NCBI RefSeq assembly: GCF_021227995.1
Contig: NZ_CP089301.1
Span: 3,968,001-4,032,000 of the forward strand
Length of the DNA stretch: 64,000 bases
Direction: 5' to 3'
DNA from: Novosphingobium kaempferiae
Lineage (GTDB): Bacteria; Pseudomonadota; Alphaproteobacteria; Sphingomonadales; Sphingomonadaceae
Positions 1-8,875 of the stretch are shown here, piece by piece. A program made the position numbers and the translations under genes. Within the stretch, counting starts at the first letter, position 1. Every line of letters begins with the position of its first letter. Under the pieces are notes generated by a model that was not told where the DNA came from, did no database searches, and was given only the letters and a program-made list of their open reading frames with translations.

Positions 1-852
1 GCTCATCTTCGCGCGGGCGCTGCCGATGACCATCCATGGCGTGCTGAATTCGGCGGTGGCATCGATGGTGCCGTTGCGCGCGGCGAGCGGACCGGCCAGC
101 CCCTCGATCGTCACGGTGCCGTCGAGCTTGTGCTTGATCGACGACTTGTAGGCGAGGCCGAGCGAGACCGGGCCGTCATGGAACTGCATGCCCGCAGACC
201 AGCCCACGTCCCATCCCTTGCCCTTGAGGTTCTGGTGCCCGTCCGGCAGCAGCGGCGAGAGGTTGGGGAGGTAGTTGCCGAGCGCGGCGTCGACATGCTC
301 GATGTTCGCCGCGCCGCCGATGTAGAGGCCCTTGGCGACTTCCACCGCGATGCTGGGCTGGATGTCGAAGGTGCGCAGCTTGGTCTTGTCGGCGCTGTAG
401 CGCGACCAGCTGTCGGCATCGTAGTCGGTAGTGAAGGAATAGGGCGCGGTTACGGACAGGCCAAGCGCCACGCGGCCGAAGCCATAGGCGATCGCGCCCG
501 AGGGGAGCACGCCGTTGTCGATGGGGTTCTTTGCGAGCGGATCGCCGCCGACCGAGGCCGGGGCCTGCGCCGGGCGCACGATCACGGTGTTGTTGTCCAC
601 CACCTTGCCGCGCGGACGGATGAAGCTGGCGCGGACCGAAGCTTCGCCGCCCTGCATCCCGGCGATCGAGGCGGGGTTCCACCACAGGGACTCGACGCCG
701 GTGTCAGCCGCTTCGCCCGAAAAGGCGCGGCCCTGTCCGCGGACGGACTGCTCCTGAAGATAGAACGCCTGTGCGCTCGCGGTGCCTCCCCAGGCGAGGG
801 CGACGGCGCTGGCGGCGCCGGCAAGGAGGAGGCGACTGGAACGGTAATGCAT
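1..852 (-). CDS. fadL: OmpP1/FadL-family outer-membrane transporter (3' end beyond the window)
   Basis: Outer-membrane beta-barrel channel for long-chain fatty acids or other hydrophobic compounds. The visible 284 residues start with a signal peptide (MHYRSSRLLLAGAA, then an Ala-rich stretch ending ASAQA), followed directly by the family hallmark FYLQEQSVRGQGRAFSGEA and an LWWNPASIAG motif. In FadL the residues right after cleavage form the N-terminal part that plugs the barrel. The frame is open to base 1, so the C-terminal barrel strands lie outside. It is the second gene of a minus-strand pair with the DUF2147 gene 53 bases upstream. The divergent beta-oxidation genes fit a fatty-acid role. 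The substrate itself cannot be read from the sequence. Confidence 0.9.
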   Translation of the reverse strand, partial: MHYRSSRLLLAGAASAVALAWGGTASAQAFYLQEQSVRGQGRAFSGEAADTGVESLWWNPASIAGMQGGEASVRASFIRPRGKVVDNNTVIVRPAQAPASVGGDPLAKNPIDNGVLPSGAIAYGFGRVALGLSVTAPYSFTTDYDADSWSRYSADKTKLRTFDIQPSIAVEVAKGLYIGGAANIEHVDAALGNYLPNLSPLLPDGHQNLKGKGWDVGWSAGMQFHDGPVSLGLAYKSSIKHKLDGTVTIEGLAGPLAARNGTIDATAEFSTPWMVIGSARAKMS

Positions 853-905
853 TGGTACTCTCCCTAAGCGACTGTTTTTCGCTTGTTCTTGAACGACCCT
901 GGTCT

Positions 906-1340
906 TCACTTGATCCGCGTCCAGGTCTGCGTCTTGCAGAGCGGCCAGACGATGCAGCCCTTGAGCTTGAGCGTGTCCGCGCCCGAAGGTGTGATGGTGG
1001 CCTTGTAGGTGCCGCCATCCTCGGGGTTGTAGATCGACCCGCCCGACCACGTATTGCCGTCCGCCTTGAAGCCGCCGAGGATCTGGAGGCCCTTGAGGCG
1101 GCGGTCGCGCTTGGACGCGTCCTTGTTGTTGATGTCCTTGAGTTCCGGGTTCTTCAGGATGTTCTCGGAAGACATCAGCTTGCCGCAGATCGAGCCGCCG
1201 CAGCGTTCGATCTCGACGACGCCGTGCTTGGCGGGCGTGCGCCACGAACCGACCAGCGAACCGGCATCCGCAGCGAGCACCGGCGAAGCGGCGCTCATGG
1301 CGGAAACCAACGCCATGGTCGTAAGTTTAACGAAGTGCAT
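906..1340 (-). CDS. DUF2147-domain secreted protein
   Basis: A 144-residue protein with a clear signal peptide (MHFVKLTTMALVSAMSAASP, ending VLAAD) and a mature DUF2147 domain: it opens with GSLVGSWRTP, has a Cys pair near ERCGGSICGKL, and ends with the typical KGCIVWPLCKTQTWTRIK. The start was chosen because it gives the signal peptide and has GGAGAGG seven bases upstream; a longer in-frame extension to 1550 lacks these. DUF2147 proteins are periplasmic or outer-membrane associated and have no settled function. It lies just upstream of fadL and probably shares its transcript. Function unknown. Confidence 0.85.
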   Translation of the reverse strand: MHFVKLTTMALVSAMSAASPVLAADAGSLVGSWRTPAKHGVVEIERCGGSICGKLMSSENILKNPELKDINNKDASKRDRRLKGLQILGGFKADGNTWSGGSIYNPEDGGTYKATITPSGADTLKLKGCIVWPLCKTQTWTRIK

Positions 1341-1561
1341 TTGCGACCTCTCCATCTCTCTCGCCCGGGTTCGTTTATGCTGGAACCGCGCCCCTCGCTT
1401 CGCAGGTGACGCCGGATCCCGAACCGGATGGACTCGGCATATCCCAAAATTTGCTTGACGTATAGGGAAAGATTCGCACCTTAAGGGAAGACGTTCGAAG
1501 GAACGAGGATCGCTACGGATTCGGCACAATAGCCGCGCCGGTCCGCCCATGGAGAGAATGC

Positions 1562-2698
1562 ATGAAAAGCGTCGTGATCGCGGGCTATGCCCGTTCGCCG
1601 TTCCACCTTGCCAACAAGGGCGCGCTCGCCCGCGTCCGCCCCGATGACCTTGCCGCGCAGGTGATCCGTGGTCTCATCGCGAAGACCGGCGTCGAGCCCG
1701 CCGATATCGAGGATATCATCGTCGGCTGCGCCTTCCCCGAAGGCGAGCAGGGCCTGAACGTGGCGCGCCTGATCGGGCTCCTCGCGGACCTGCCGCTGTC
1801 GGTCGGCGGCATGACGGTGAATCGCTTCTGCGGCTCGTCGATGAGCGCGATCCACACCGCCATGGGCCAGATCGCCATCGGCGCGGGCGAGGTCTTCGTC
1901 TGCGCGGGTGTCGAGTCGATGAGCCGGGTGCCGATGATGGGCTTCAACCCGCTCCCCAACCCGGTGCTGGCGAAGAAGAGCGCCGCGTACATGGGCATGG
2001 GCGAGACGGCGGAGAATGTCGCCACCAAGTACCAGATCGGTCGCGCCGAGCAGGAAGCTCTGGCGGTTTCCAGCCAGCAGAAGGCCGCCGCCGCGCGCGA
2101 AGCGGGCAAGCTGGTGGATGAGATCGTGCCGATCGAGACCAAGGCGGGCACCGTCAGCGAGGACGGCACGATTCGCGGCGACACTACCGCCGAGGCGCTC
2201 GCCGGGCTCAAGCCCGCGTTCGATGCGCAGGGTTCGGTGACGGCGGGCACCTCCTCGCCGCTGACCGACGGCGCCAGCGCCGTGCTGGTCACGACCGAAG
2301 AGTATGCACGCGCTCATGGCCTGCCGATCCTCGCCCGCATCAAGTCGGTCGCGATCTCCGGCTGCGCGCCGGAAACCATGGGCCTTGGCCCGATCGTCTC
2401 CAGCCAGAAGGCGATGCAGCGCGCGGGGATTTCCGCCGGTGATCTCGACGTGGTGGAACTGAACGAAGCCTTTGCGTCTCAGGCACTTGCCTGCATCAAG
2501 GATCTCGGCCTCGACACCGCCAAGGTGAACATCGACGGCGGAGCCATCGCCATCGGGCACCCGCTCGGCGCGACCGGCGCGCGCATCGTCGGCAAGGCGG
2601 CGGCGCTGCTCAAGCGGGAGGGCGGCAAGTACGCGCTCGCCAGCCAGTGCATCGGCGGCGGGCAGGGCATCGCCACCGTTCTGGAGGCAGTGGAATGA
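1562..2698 (+). CDS. fadA: Acetyl-CoA C-acyltransferase (3-ketoacyl-CoA thiolase)
   Basis: Last step of beta-oxidation: cleaves 3-ketoacyl-CoA with CoA to acetyl-CoA and a shortened acyl-CoA. The 378-residue length is usual for the family. Catalytic residues are visible: nucleophilic Cys90 in NRFCGSS, His333 in IGHPLGATGAR and Cys363 in QCIGGGQG. GGAGAG stands just before the start codon. The stop codon overlaps the start of the next gene (ATGA), so the two are translationally coupled as in fadBA-type operons, here in thiolase-first order. The degradative role follows from the neighbours; thiolases of this class can also act in other acyl-CoA pathways. Confidence 0.93.
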   Translation: MKSVVIAGYARSPFHLANKGALARVRPDDLAAQVIRGLIAKTGVEPADIEDIIVGCAFPEGEQGLNVARLIGLLADLPLSVGGMTVNRFCGSSMSAIHTAMGQIAIGAGEVFVCAGVESMSRVPMMGFNPLPNPVLAKKSAAYMGMGETAENVATKYQIGRAEQEALAVSSQQKAAAAREAGKLVDEIVPIETKAGTVSEDGTIRGDTTAEALAGLKPAFDAQGSVTAGTSSPLTDGASAVLVTTEEYARAHGLPILARIKSVAISGCAPETMGLGPIVSSQKAMQRAGISAGDLDVVELNEAFASQALACIKDLGLDTAKVNIDGGAIAIGHPLGATGARIVGKAAALLKREGGKYALASQCIGGGQGIATVLEAVE

Positions 2699-5019
2699 GC
2701 GAGCCGATCAGGAAAGTCTGCGTCATCGGCGCGGGCACCATGGGTGCCGGGATCGCCGCGCAGGTCGCCAATGCGGGCGTGCCGGTGCTGCTGCTCGACA
2801 TCGTTCCCAAGGACGCTGCGAACCGCAATGCCGTGGCCGAAGGCGCGGTTGCGAAGATGCTCAAGACCGAGCCCGCGCCGTTCATGAGCAAGTCCGCTGC
2901 GAAGCTGGTCGAGACTGGTAACATCGAGGATCACCTTGAAAAGGTTGCGGAATGCGACTGGGTGATCGAGGCGGTGATCGAGCGGCTCGACATCAAGCAG
3001 GGCCTCTATGCCAAGCTTGAACTGGTGAAGCGCGACGGTACGGCGGTGTCCTCCAACACCTCCACCATCCCGCTGGCGCAGCTGGTGGACGGGCGTTCGG
3101 ACGCGTTCAAGCGCGACTTCCTCATCACCCACTTCTTCAATCCGCCGCGCTACATGCGGCTGCTGGAGATCGTCACCGGGCCGCAGACCGATGCCGGTGT
3201 CGCCGCGAAGGTGGAGCGGTTCGCCGACGTCGCGATGGGCAAGACGGTGGTCAAGGCCAAGGACACGCCGGGATTTATTGCAAATCGCATAGGCACTTAC
3301 TGGATCCAGCTGGGTCTCAACGCCGCCTTCGACATGGGGCTGAGCGTCGAGCTGGCCGATGCCGTGGCGGGCAAGCCGATGGGCGTGCCCAAGACCGGGA
3401 TCTTCGGGCTCGTCGACCTCGTAGGCATCGACCTCATGCCGCATCTGCAAGCCAGCCTGACCTCCACGCTAGCCAAGGATGATCCCTACCATGCTATCGC
3501 GCGCAGCCATCCGCTGATCGAGAAGATGATCGCGGACGGCTATACCGGCCGCAAAGGCAAGGGCGGATTCTACCGTCTTAACAAGGAGATGGGCCGCCGC
3601 AAGGAGACCATCGGCCTGCAGTCCGGCGAGTATCGCGAGACCGTGCGCGAGGCCGGTCCCTCGGGCGGCGCGGGCAGGGGCGACCTTCGCAAGCTGGTGG
3701 AGGTCAAAGGTCCGATCGGCGACTACGCATGGGCGGTGCTGGGCGGCACGCTGGCGTATGCGGCGGGGCTGGTCCCGTCCGCTGCGGCCGATGTGGTGGC
3801 GATCGATGACGCCATGAAGCTCGGCTACAACTGGAAGGTCGGGCCGTTTGAGATGATCGACAAGCTGGGCGCCGCCTGGCTTGCACAGCGCCTTGAAAAC
3901 GAAGGGAAACCCGTCCCCGAAATCCTCAAGGTCGCGGGTGATCGGCCCTTCTACCGGATCGAAAACGGGGTGCGCCAGTACCTGACACTGAACGGAACCT
4001 ACGAGGACCTGAAGCGCCCTGAGGGTGTCCTGAGGCTCTCCGACGTGAAGCTGGCGTCCTCCCCGCTGCTGCGCAACGGGTCGGCATCGCTGTGGGACAT
4101 CGGCGACGGTGTCGTCGCGCTGGAATTCACCGGCAAGATGAACGCGCTCGACGGCGACGTCATGAAGCTCATCGTCGAGGCCATCCCCCTCGTCGCGTCG
4201 AAGTACAAGGCGCTGGTCGTCTACAACGACGCCGACAGCTTCTCCGCCGGGGCCAATCTCGGCCTTGCCATCTTCGCGGTGAACATCGCCGCGTGGAGCG
4301 AGATCGAGAAGCTCGTCGCCGGTGGGCAGATGGCGTACAAGGGGCTCAAGTACGCGCCGTTCCCGGTGGTCGGCGCGCCGGCGGGCCTCGCGGTCGGCGG
4401 CGGGTGCGAGATCCTGCTGCACTGCGACGCGGTGCAGGCGCATGCCGAGCTGTACATGGGCCTCGTCGAATGCGGGGTCGGGCTGATCCCGGGCTGGGGC
4501 GGCAACGGCGAGATGCTCGACCGCTGGCAGAAGAACAAGCTGATGCCGAAGGGGCCGATGCCCCCGGTCGCCAAGGTGTTCGAGACGGTATCGACCGCTT
4601 TGGTGTCGAAGTCCGCCGCGCAGGCGAAGGAGATGCTGTTCCTGCGGGCCGAGGACGCGATCACCATGAACCGCGACCGCCTGCTCTACGATGCCAAGCA
4701 GAAGGCGCTCAGCCTGGTGGACGGATACAAGGCGCCCGAGCCGCCGCACTTCCGCCTTCCGGGCGAGAGCGGCCGCACCGCGCTGTCGATGGCGGCCGAG
4801 GGCTTCCGCAAGCAGGGCAAGGCGACCGATTACGACATGGTCGTCTCCGATGCGCTGGCCGGCGTCCTGTCGGGCGGCGAGGCGGACCTCGTCGATACCG
4901 TCAGCGAGCAGGATCTGCTCAGGCTGGAGCGGGAGACGTTCATGCGGCTGGTGCGCGAGCCGCGCTCCATCGCCCGGGTGGAGCACATGCTCGAAACCGG
5001 CAAGCCGCTGCGTAATTGA
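2695..5019 (+). CDS. Bifunctional 3-hydroxyacyl-CoA dehydrogenase / enoyl-CoA hydratase (HAD domain first)
   Basis: A 774-residue fusion for the middle two steps of beta-oxidation. Residues 8-300 are the NAD-binding and C-terminal hydroxyacyl-CoA dehydrogenase domains (GAGTMG at 12-17, catalytic His146 in THFFNPP); a second dehydrogenase C-terminal-like segment follows near 340-420. From about residue 460 a crotonase domain follows, with GLAVGGGCE and a Glu-containing LVECGVGLIPGWGG. This order (dehydrogenase before hydratase) is that of FadN/YfcX-like proteins rather than E. coli FadB. The ATG at 2695 overlaps the thiolase stop; no better start exists upstream. Partner of the thiolase at 1562. 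Confidence 0.92.
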   Translation: MSEPIRKVCVIGAGTMGAGIAAQVANAGVPVLLLDIVPKDAANRNAVAEGAVAKMLKTEPAPFMSKSAAKLVETGNIEDHLEKVAECDWVIEAVIERLDIKQGLYAKLELVKRDGTAVSSNTSTIPLAQLVDGRSDAFKRDFLITHFFNPPRYMRLLEIVTGPQTDAGVAAKVERFADVAMGKTVVKAKDTPGFIANRIGTYWIQLGLNAAFDMGLSVELADAVAGKPMGVPKTGIFGLVDLVGIDLMPHLQASLTSTLAKDDPYHAIARSHPLIEKMIADGYTGRKGKGGFYRLNKEMGRRKETIGLQSGEYRETVREAGPSGGAGRGDLRKLVEVKGPIGDYAWAVLGGTLAYAAGLVPSAAADVVAIDDAMKLGYNWKVGPFEMIDKLGAAWLAQRLENEGKPVPEILKVAGDRPFYRIENGVRQYLTLNGTYEDLKRPEGVLRLSDVKLASSPLLRNGSASLWDIGDGVVALEFTGKMNALDGDVMKLIVEAIPLVASKYKALVVYNDADSFSAGANLGLAIFAVNIAAWSEIEKLVAGGQMAYKGLKYAPFPVVGAPAGLAVGGGCEILLHCDAVQAHAELYMGLVECGVGLIPGWGGNGEMLDRWQKNKLMPKGPMPPVAKVFETVSTALVSKSAAQAKEMLFLRAEDAITMNRDRLLYDAKQKALSLVDGYKAPEPPHFRLPGESGRTALSMAAEGFRKQGKATDYDMVVSDALAGVLSGGEADLVDTVSEQDLLRLERETFMRLVREPRSIARVEHMLETGKPLRN

Positions 5020-5062
5020 GACAGGAACAACGGGAAGAGAGCGTGATCCACCACCCCCTCTA

Positions 5063-5147
5063 CGTCATTTCGAGTGGCGCAGCCGCGAAGCAATCCAGCG
5101 AAGGCGCGAACCGCCGTGGATTGCTTCGCCTTCGGCTCGCAATGACG
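5063..5147. repeat. Intergenic palindrome, cgtcatt...aatgacg family
   Basis: Imperfect inverted repeat with outer arms CGTCATT/AATGACG and inner arms CGAAGCAATCCA/TGGATTGCTTCG. It is related to the perfect palindrome at 17910-17989. It sits between the fused dehydrogenase gene and the acyl-CoA dehydrogenase gene. Likely a REP-like element that can fold in RNA or DNA. It has no T-tract, so it is not a classical terminator. Confidence 0.8.
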
Positions 5148-5195
5148 AACGGTGGGGGCAAGGTGGCACATCGCAACCCGCGAGGAGAGTGACAC

Positions 5196-6986
5196 ATGCA
5201 GGTCTATGAAGCGCCCTTGCGCGACATGAAGTTCGTGATCCACGAACTCCATCAGGACGACGGGTTCGGCAATCTGGAGGCGCTGGAGGAGTTCAGCCCC
5301 GATCTGGTCGACGCGGTGCTGGAAGAGGCGGCGAAGGTGGCGCAGGAAGTGCTGCTGCCGCTCAACCGCTCCGGCGACATGGAGGGCTGCACGCTGGAGA
5401 ACGGCGTCGTCCGCACGCCGAAGGGCTTCAGGGAAGCCTACGAGATGTTCCGCGACGGCGGCTGGTGCGCGCTGGCGTCCGACGCCGAGTGGGGCGGGCA
5501 GGGGCTGCCCGAGGCGGTGAACAAGATGACCGAGGAGATGATCTGCTCGGCCAACCTCTCGTTCAGCCTCTACCCCGGCCTGACGCACGGCGGCACCACC
5601 GCGATCGAGGCCTATGCCAGCGACGACCTGAAGCGGTTCTACCTGCCGAAGATGGTTTCGGGCGAATGGTCGGGCACGATGTGCCTGACCGAGCCGCATT
5701 GCGGCACCGACCTCGGCATGTTGCGCACCAAGGCGGTGCCGCAGGAGGACGGTTCGTACAAGCTCAGCGGCGCCAAGATCTTCATCTCGGCGGGCGAGCA
5801 TGACCTGACGCCCAACATCATCCACCTCGTCCTCGCGCGGCTGCCCGATGCGCCTGCGGGGGTGAAGGGCATCAGCCTGTTCCTCGTGCCGAAGTATCTG
5901 CCCAAGGAGGACGGCACGCCGGGTCCGTCGAACGGCGTCTCGGTCGCCGCCATCGAGCACAAGATGGGCCTCAAGGCGTCGGCCACCTGCCAGCTCAACT
6001 TCGACGATTCCACCGGCTGGCTGGTCGGCAAGCCCAACAAGGGCATGGAGGCCATGTTCAAGATGATGAACACCGAGCGCGTCTCGGTGGGCGTCCAGGG
6101 CCTTGGCGTGGGTGAAGCCGCCTATCAGTCGGCGGTGTGGTACGCCAAGGAGCGCCTGCAGGGCCGTTCGCTCTCGGGCGTGAAGAACCCCAACGGTCCC
6201 GCCGACCCGATCATCGTCCACCCCGACGTGCGCCGGATGCTGATGACCATGCGCGCCTACAACGAAGGGTGCCGCGCGCTGGGCGGCTGGGTCAGCCGCG
6301 CGCTCGATGCGGAGAAGCACGCCACCGATCCCGAGGTGAAGCAGCGCGCGGAGGACTTCATCGCGCTGATGACCCCGGTGGTGAAGGCGCTGTTCACCGA
6401 TCTTGGCCACGAAAGCGCCAACATCGCGGTGCAGGTCTACGGCGGCCACGGCTACATCGCCGAAAGCGGCGTGGAGCAGTACGCCCGCGACGCGCGCATC
6501 GCCATGATCTATGAAGGCACCAACGGCATCCAGGCGCTCGACCTCGTCGGCCGCAAGATGCCCGCGCACATGGGCCGCTACCTGCGCAGCTTCTTCCATC
6601 CCGTCTCGCAGTTCGTCGACGCGAACAAGGGCGACGCGCAGTTCAAGCCTATGATCGAGGCGCTGGAAAAGGCTTTCGGCGCGCTCCAGCTCTCGACCGC
6701 GACGATCGCGCAGAAGGGCATGAAGGATCCCGAGGAAGCGGGCGCCGCCGCCACCGACTACCTGCGCCTGACCGGGCTGGTGGCGATGGCCTACTGCTTC
6801 GCCAAGTCCGCCCTCATCGCGCGGGACCGGTTGGGTGAGGGCAGCGAGGACGCCGGGTTCTACAAGGCCAAGCTGGCGACCGCGCAGTTCTACTTCGACC
6901 GGATCCTGCCGCAGGCGACGGCAGCGTTCCTTGCCATCAAGGCGGGCAAGGCCTCGATGATGGCGCTGGAGGACGCGGCGTTTTGA
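5196..6986 (+). CDS. Acyl-CoA dehydrogenase (long, about 600-residue class)
   Basis: FAD enzyme of the first beta-oxidation step, 596 residues. It has the N-terminal extension typical of the long subfamily (starting MQVYEAPLRDMKFVIHEL), the flavin-contact motif MCLTEPHCGTDLGML, and the catalytic glutamate Glu440 in MIYEGTNGIQALDL. A C-terminal extension of about 120 residues follows, as expected for this class. GAGGAGAG lies upstream of the ATG. Third gene of the beta-oxidation group, separated from the fused dehydrogenase gene by 176 bases that contain a palindromic repeat. Chain-length preference cannot be judged from the sequence. Confidence 0.92.
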   Translation: MQVYEAPLRDMKFVIHELHQDDGFGNLEALEEFSPDLVDAVLEEAAKVAQEVLLPLNRSGDMEGCTLENGVVRTPKGFREAYEMFRDGGWCALASDAEWGGQGLPEAVNKMTEEMICSANLSFSLYPGLTHGGTTAIEAYASDDLKRFYLPKMVSGEWSGTMCLTEPHCGTDLGMLRTKAVPQEDGSYKLSGAKIFISAGEHDLTPNIIHLVLARLPDAPAGVKGISLFLVPKYLPKEDGTPGPSNGVSVAAIEHKMGLKASATCQLNFDDSTGWLVGKPNKGMEAMFKMMNTERVSVGVQGLGVGEAAYQSAVWYAKERLQGRSLSGVKNPNGPADPIIVHPDVRRMLMTMRAYNEGCRALGGWVSRALDAEKHATDPEVKQRAEDFIALMTPVVKALFTDLGHESANIAVQVYGGHGYIAESGVEQYARDARIAMIYEGTNGIQALDLVGRKMPAHMGRYLRSFFHPVSQFVDANKGDAQFKPMIEALEKAFGALQLSTATIAQKGMKDPEEAGAAATDYLRLTGLVAMAYCFAKSALIARDRLGEGSEDAGFYKAKLATAQFYFDRILPQATAAFLAIKAGKASMMALEDAAF

Positions 6987-7028
6987 TGGGGCGAGGGGTG
7001 GGACTTGCCCACCCCCGCTCTAAACTCT

Positions 7029-7113
7029 GTCATCCCCGCGAAGGCGGGGACCCATCTGATTCCGGTGCAACAGGCACAGTCAGGAGATGGGTTCCCGCCT
7101 TCGCGGGAATGAC
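7029..7113. repeat. Intergenic palindrome, gtcatccccgcgaaggcgggg type
   Basis: Inverted repeat: GTCATCCCCGCGAAGGCGGG... faces ...CCCGCCTTCGCGGGAATGAC, with inner CCCATCTG/CAGGAGATGGG arms. It lies between convergent genes (acyl-CoA dehydrogenase and leucine dehydrogenase). The motif resembles highly repeated intergenic elements of many proteobacteria. It may also help end transcription from either side. Confidence 0.8.
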
Positions 7114-7141
7114 GACGATGTAAATGAGAGGCGGGCCTCTA

Positions 7142-8191
7142 TCAGGCCAACACCTGCTCCGGCCGCATCAGCGCCTCGGCCATGCGGTCCGCCATAACCG
7201 ACGGCGGCAGGCCATCGCGCGACGCGGCTTCGAGGATTTCCAGCGTGCGCGGCCCGATGTCCATCACGCGCCCGCGCACTTCGCTCTCGCTTTCGCCGAG
7301 GTATTCCGCCGCGACGTTGATGATGCCGCCCGCGTTGACCACGTAGTCCGGCGCGTAGGAAATGCCCCGCTCGACCAGCAGGTTCGCCATGTCGGGGCTG
7401 GCCAGCTGGTTGTTGGCCGCGCCGCACACGACCTTGCCCTTGAGCAGCGAGACGGTCGCCTCGTCCAGCGCGCCGCCCAGCGCGCAGGGGGCGAAGACTT
7501 CGGCCTCGAAGGCGGCGATGGTGTCGATGGTGGCGATCTTGGCGCCGGTCTCTTCCGACAGGCGCGCGCAGCGCAGCGGGTCGATGTCGGCGACGACGAG
7601 CTTTGCGCCCGCGTCGTGAAGCAGGCGGGCAAGCCCCGCGCCGACGTTGCCGACGCCCAGCACCGCGACCGTCACGCCCGCAAGGCCGCTGCCGTAGCGG
7701 AACTCGACCGCGGCCTTCATCGCCTCGAACACGCCGAGCGCGGTCCAGGGCGAGGGGTCGCCACCGGCAAGGCCCGGCAGCGCGGTGCGTCCGGCGACGT
7801 GGCGGGTGTGGCGGGCGACGCATTCCATGTCGGAAACGCCGGTGCCGACGTCCTCTGCGGTGACGTAGCGGCCGTCCAGCTTCTCGACCGCGCGGCCGAA
7901 CGCCTCGAACAGCGCGCGGCGGTCGAAGTTGCCTTCGGGGCGGCGCAGCACGGCCTTGCCGCCGCCCAGCGGCAGGCGGGCCATGGCGTTCTTGTAGCTC
8001 ATCCCTTCGGCAAGGCGGAAGGCATCGCACATGGCGTCGGCCGGGTCGGCATAGGTCCACAGGCGGCAGCCGCCGGCGGCCGGACCGCGCGCGGTGGAGT
8101 GAATGGCGATGACACCGTCGAGACCGGCGGCTTCGTCGGACAGGCGGACATATTCCATCGGCGGCATCATGCGCCGGGTCTGGCTAACCAT
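7142..8191 (-). CDS. Leucine/valine/phenylalanine dehydrogenase family enzyme
   Basis: NAD-dependent oxidative deamination of a branched-chain or aromatic amino acid to its 2-oxo acid. The 349 residues hold the Glu/Leu/Phe/Val dehydrogenase fold: substrate and catalytic lysines Lys67 (MSYKNAMA) and Lys79 (PLGGGKAVL), and the nucleotide motif VLGVGNVGAGLA. The start at 8191 has GGAG upstream; the longer frame to 8266 adds residues without family resemblance. It is transcribed divergently from an Lrp/AsnC regulator, a frequent arrangement for amino-acid catabolic enzymes, which supports local control. The exact substrate cannot be fixed from sequence. Confidence 0.9.
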   Translation of the reverse strand: MVSQTRRMMPPMEYVRLSDEAAGLDGVIAIHSTARGPAAGGCRLWTYADPADAMCDAFRLAEGMSYKNAMARLPLGGGKAVLRRPEGNFDRRALFEAFGRAVEKLDGRYVTAEDVGTGVSDMECVARHTRHVAGRTALPGLAGGDPSPWTALGVFEAMKAAVEFRYGSGLAGVTVAVLGVGNVGAGLARLLHDAGAKLVVADIDPLRCARLSEETGAKIATIDTIAAFEAEVFAPCALGGALDEATVSLLKGKVVCGAANNQLASPDMANLLVERGISYAPDYVVNAGGIINVAAEYLGESESEVRGRVMDIGPRTLEILEAASRDGLPPSVMADRMAEALMRPEQVLA

Positions 8192-8264
8192 CGCTAAGGC
8201 TCCATTTGCGGGGTCTTGGGAGACGCCGCCATTGTGGCAGCGATGGCGAGGGAATTTTGACCTC

Positions 8265-8287
8265 ATTTCGGTCCTCCATCACGAAAT
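8265..8287. promoter_or_regulatory. Candidate Lrp/AsnC operator between divergent genes
   Basis: Inverted repeat ATTTCG-N11-CGAAAT in the 137-base gap between the divergent dehydrogenase and Lrp-family genes. Position and symmetry suit autoregulation plus control of the dehydrogenase. Inference only; six-base arms can arise by chance. Confidence 0.45.
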
Positions 8288-8328
8288 CCGACAAGACGAG
8301 ACCCGTGAAGGCATGATATCAGGCAGGA

Positions 8329-8790
8329 ATGTCCGATCTTGATCCCTATGAGAGAAAAATTCTCCGCGAACTCCAGCGCGACGCGAATCAGACCACGGCG
8401 CAGATCGCGGAACGGGTGGGCCTCTCCGCCTCGCCCTGCTGGCGGCGCATCGACCGGCTGGAGCGCGAGGGCTTCATCCAGCGCCGCGTCGCCATCGTCG
8501 ACCGGCACAAGGTCGGCCTCAACGCCCACGTCTTCGTGCAGGTGAAGCTGAACGCCCACGGCCGCGCCAACCTCGACGAATTCGGCACCAAGATCCGCGA
8601 ATTTCCCGAGGTGCTGGACTGCTACGTGCTGCTCGGCTCGGTCGACTTCATGATCCGCGTCGTGGCGGAGGACATCAACGCCTACGAGCGGTTCTTCTTC
8701 GAGAAGCTGTCGCAACTGCCCGGCGTGCAGGAAATCACCTCTACCGTCGCGCTGTCCGAGATCAAGGCGACGACGGCGCTTCCAATCTAG
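8329..8790 (+). CDS. Lrp/AsnC-family transcriptional regulator
   Basis: 153 residues with an N-terminal winged helix-turn-helix (about residues 4-60, with ANQTTAQIAERVGLSASPCW and RRIDRLEREGFIQ) and a C-terminal RAM/AsnC ligand-binding domain (VLDCYVLLGSVDFMIRVVAED). Such proteins respond to amino acids. The divergent leucine-dehydrogenase-like gene is the natural target, and the permease 85 bases downstream on the same strand may also be controlled. AGGCAGGA lies just upstream of the ATG. Confidence 0.9.
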   Translation: MSDLDPYERKILRELQRDANQTTAQIAERVGLSASPCWRRIDRLEREGFIQRRVAIVDRHKVGLNAHVFVQVKLNAHGRANLDEFGTKIREFPEVLDCYVLLGSVDFMIRVVAEDINAYERFFFEKLSQLPGVQEITSTVALSEIKATTALPI

Positions 8791-8806
8791 GGGGCGATCT
8801 GACCCA

Positions 8807-8866
8807 TTCGTCGTCCCGGACTTGATCCGGGACCGCTGCCGGTCTTTACCTCGGCGGGACGACGAA
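8807..8866. repeat. Intergenic palindrome, ttcgtcgtcccgg family
   Basis: Outer arms TTCGTCGTCCC (8807-8817) and GGGACGACGAA (8856-8866) enclose an inner GTCCCGGA...TCCGGGAC palindrome. The left part (8810-8848) is nearly identical to 15268-15306. It ends ten bases before the permease start codon, so it lies in that gene's leader. Confidence 0.75.
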
Positions 8867-8875
8867 AGGGAAACG

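Noticed and set aside
1455..1483. TTGACG with a possible -10 as a fadA promoter
   Set aside because: The -35-like hexamer is fair but no acceptable -10 lies 16-18 bases downstream.
4830..6599. 589-codon minus-strand frame across the acyl-CoA dehydrogenase gene
   Set aside because: It spans an intergenic palindrome and two real genes and has no family motif.
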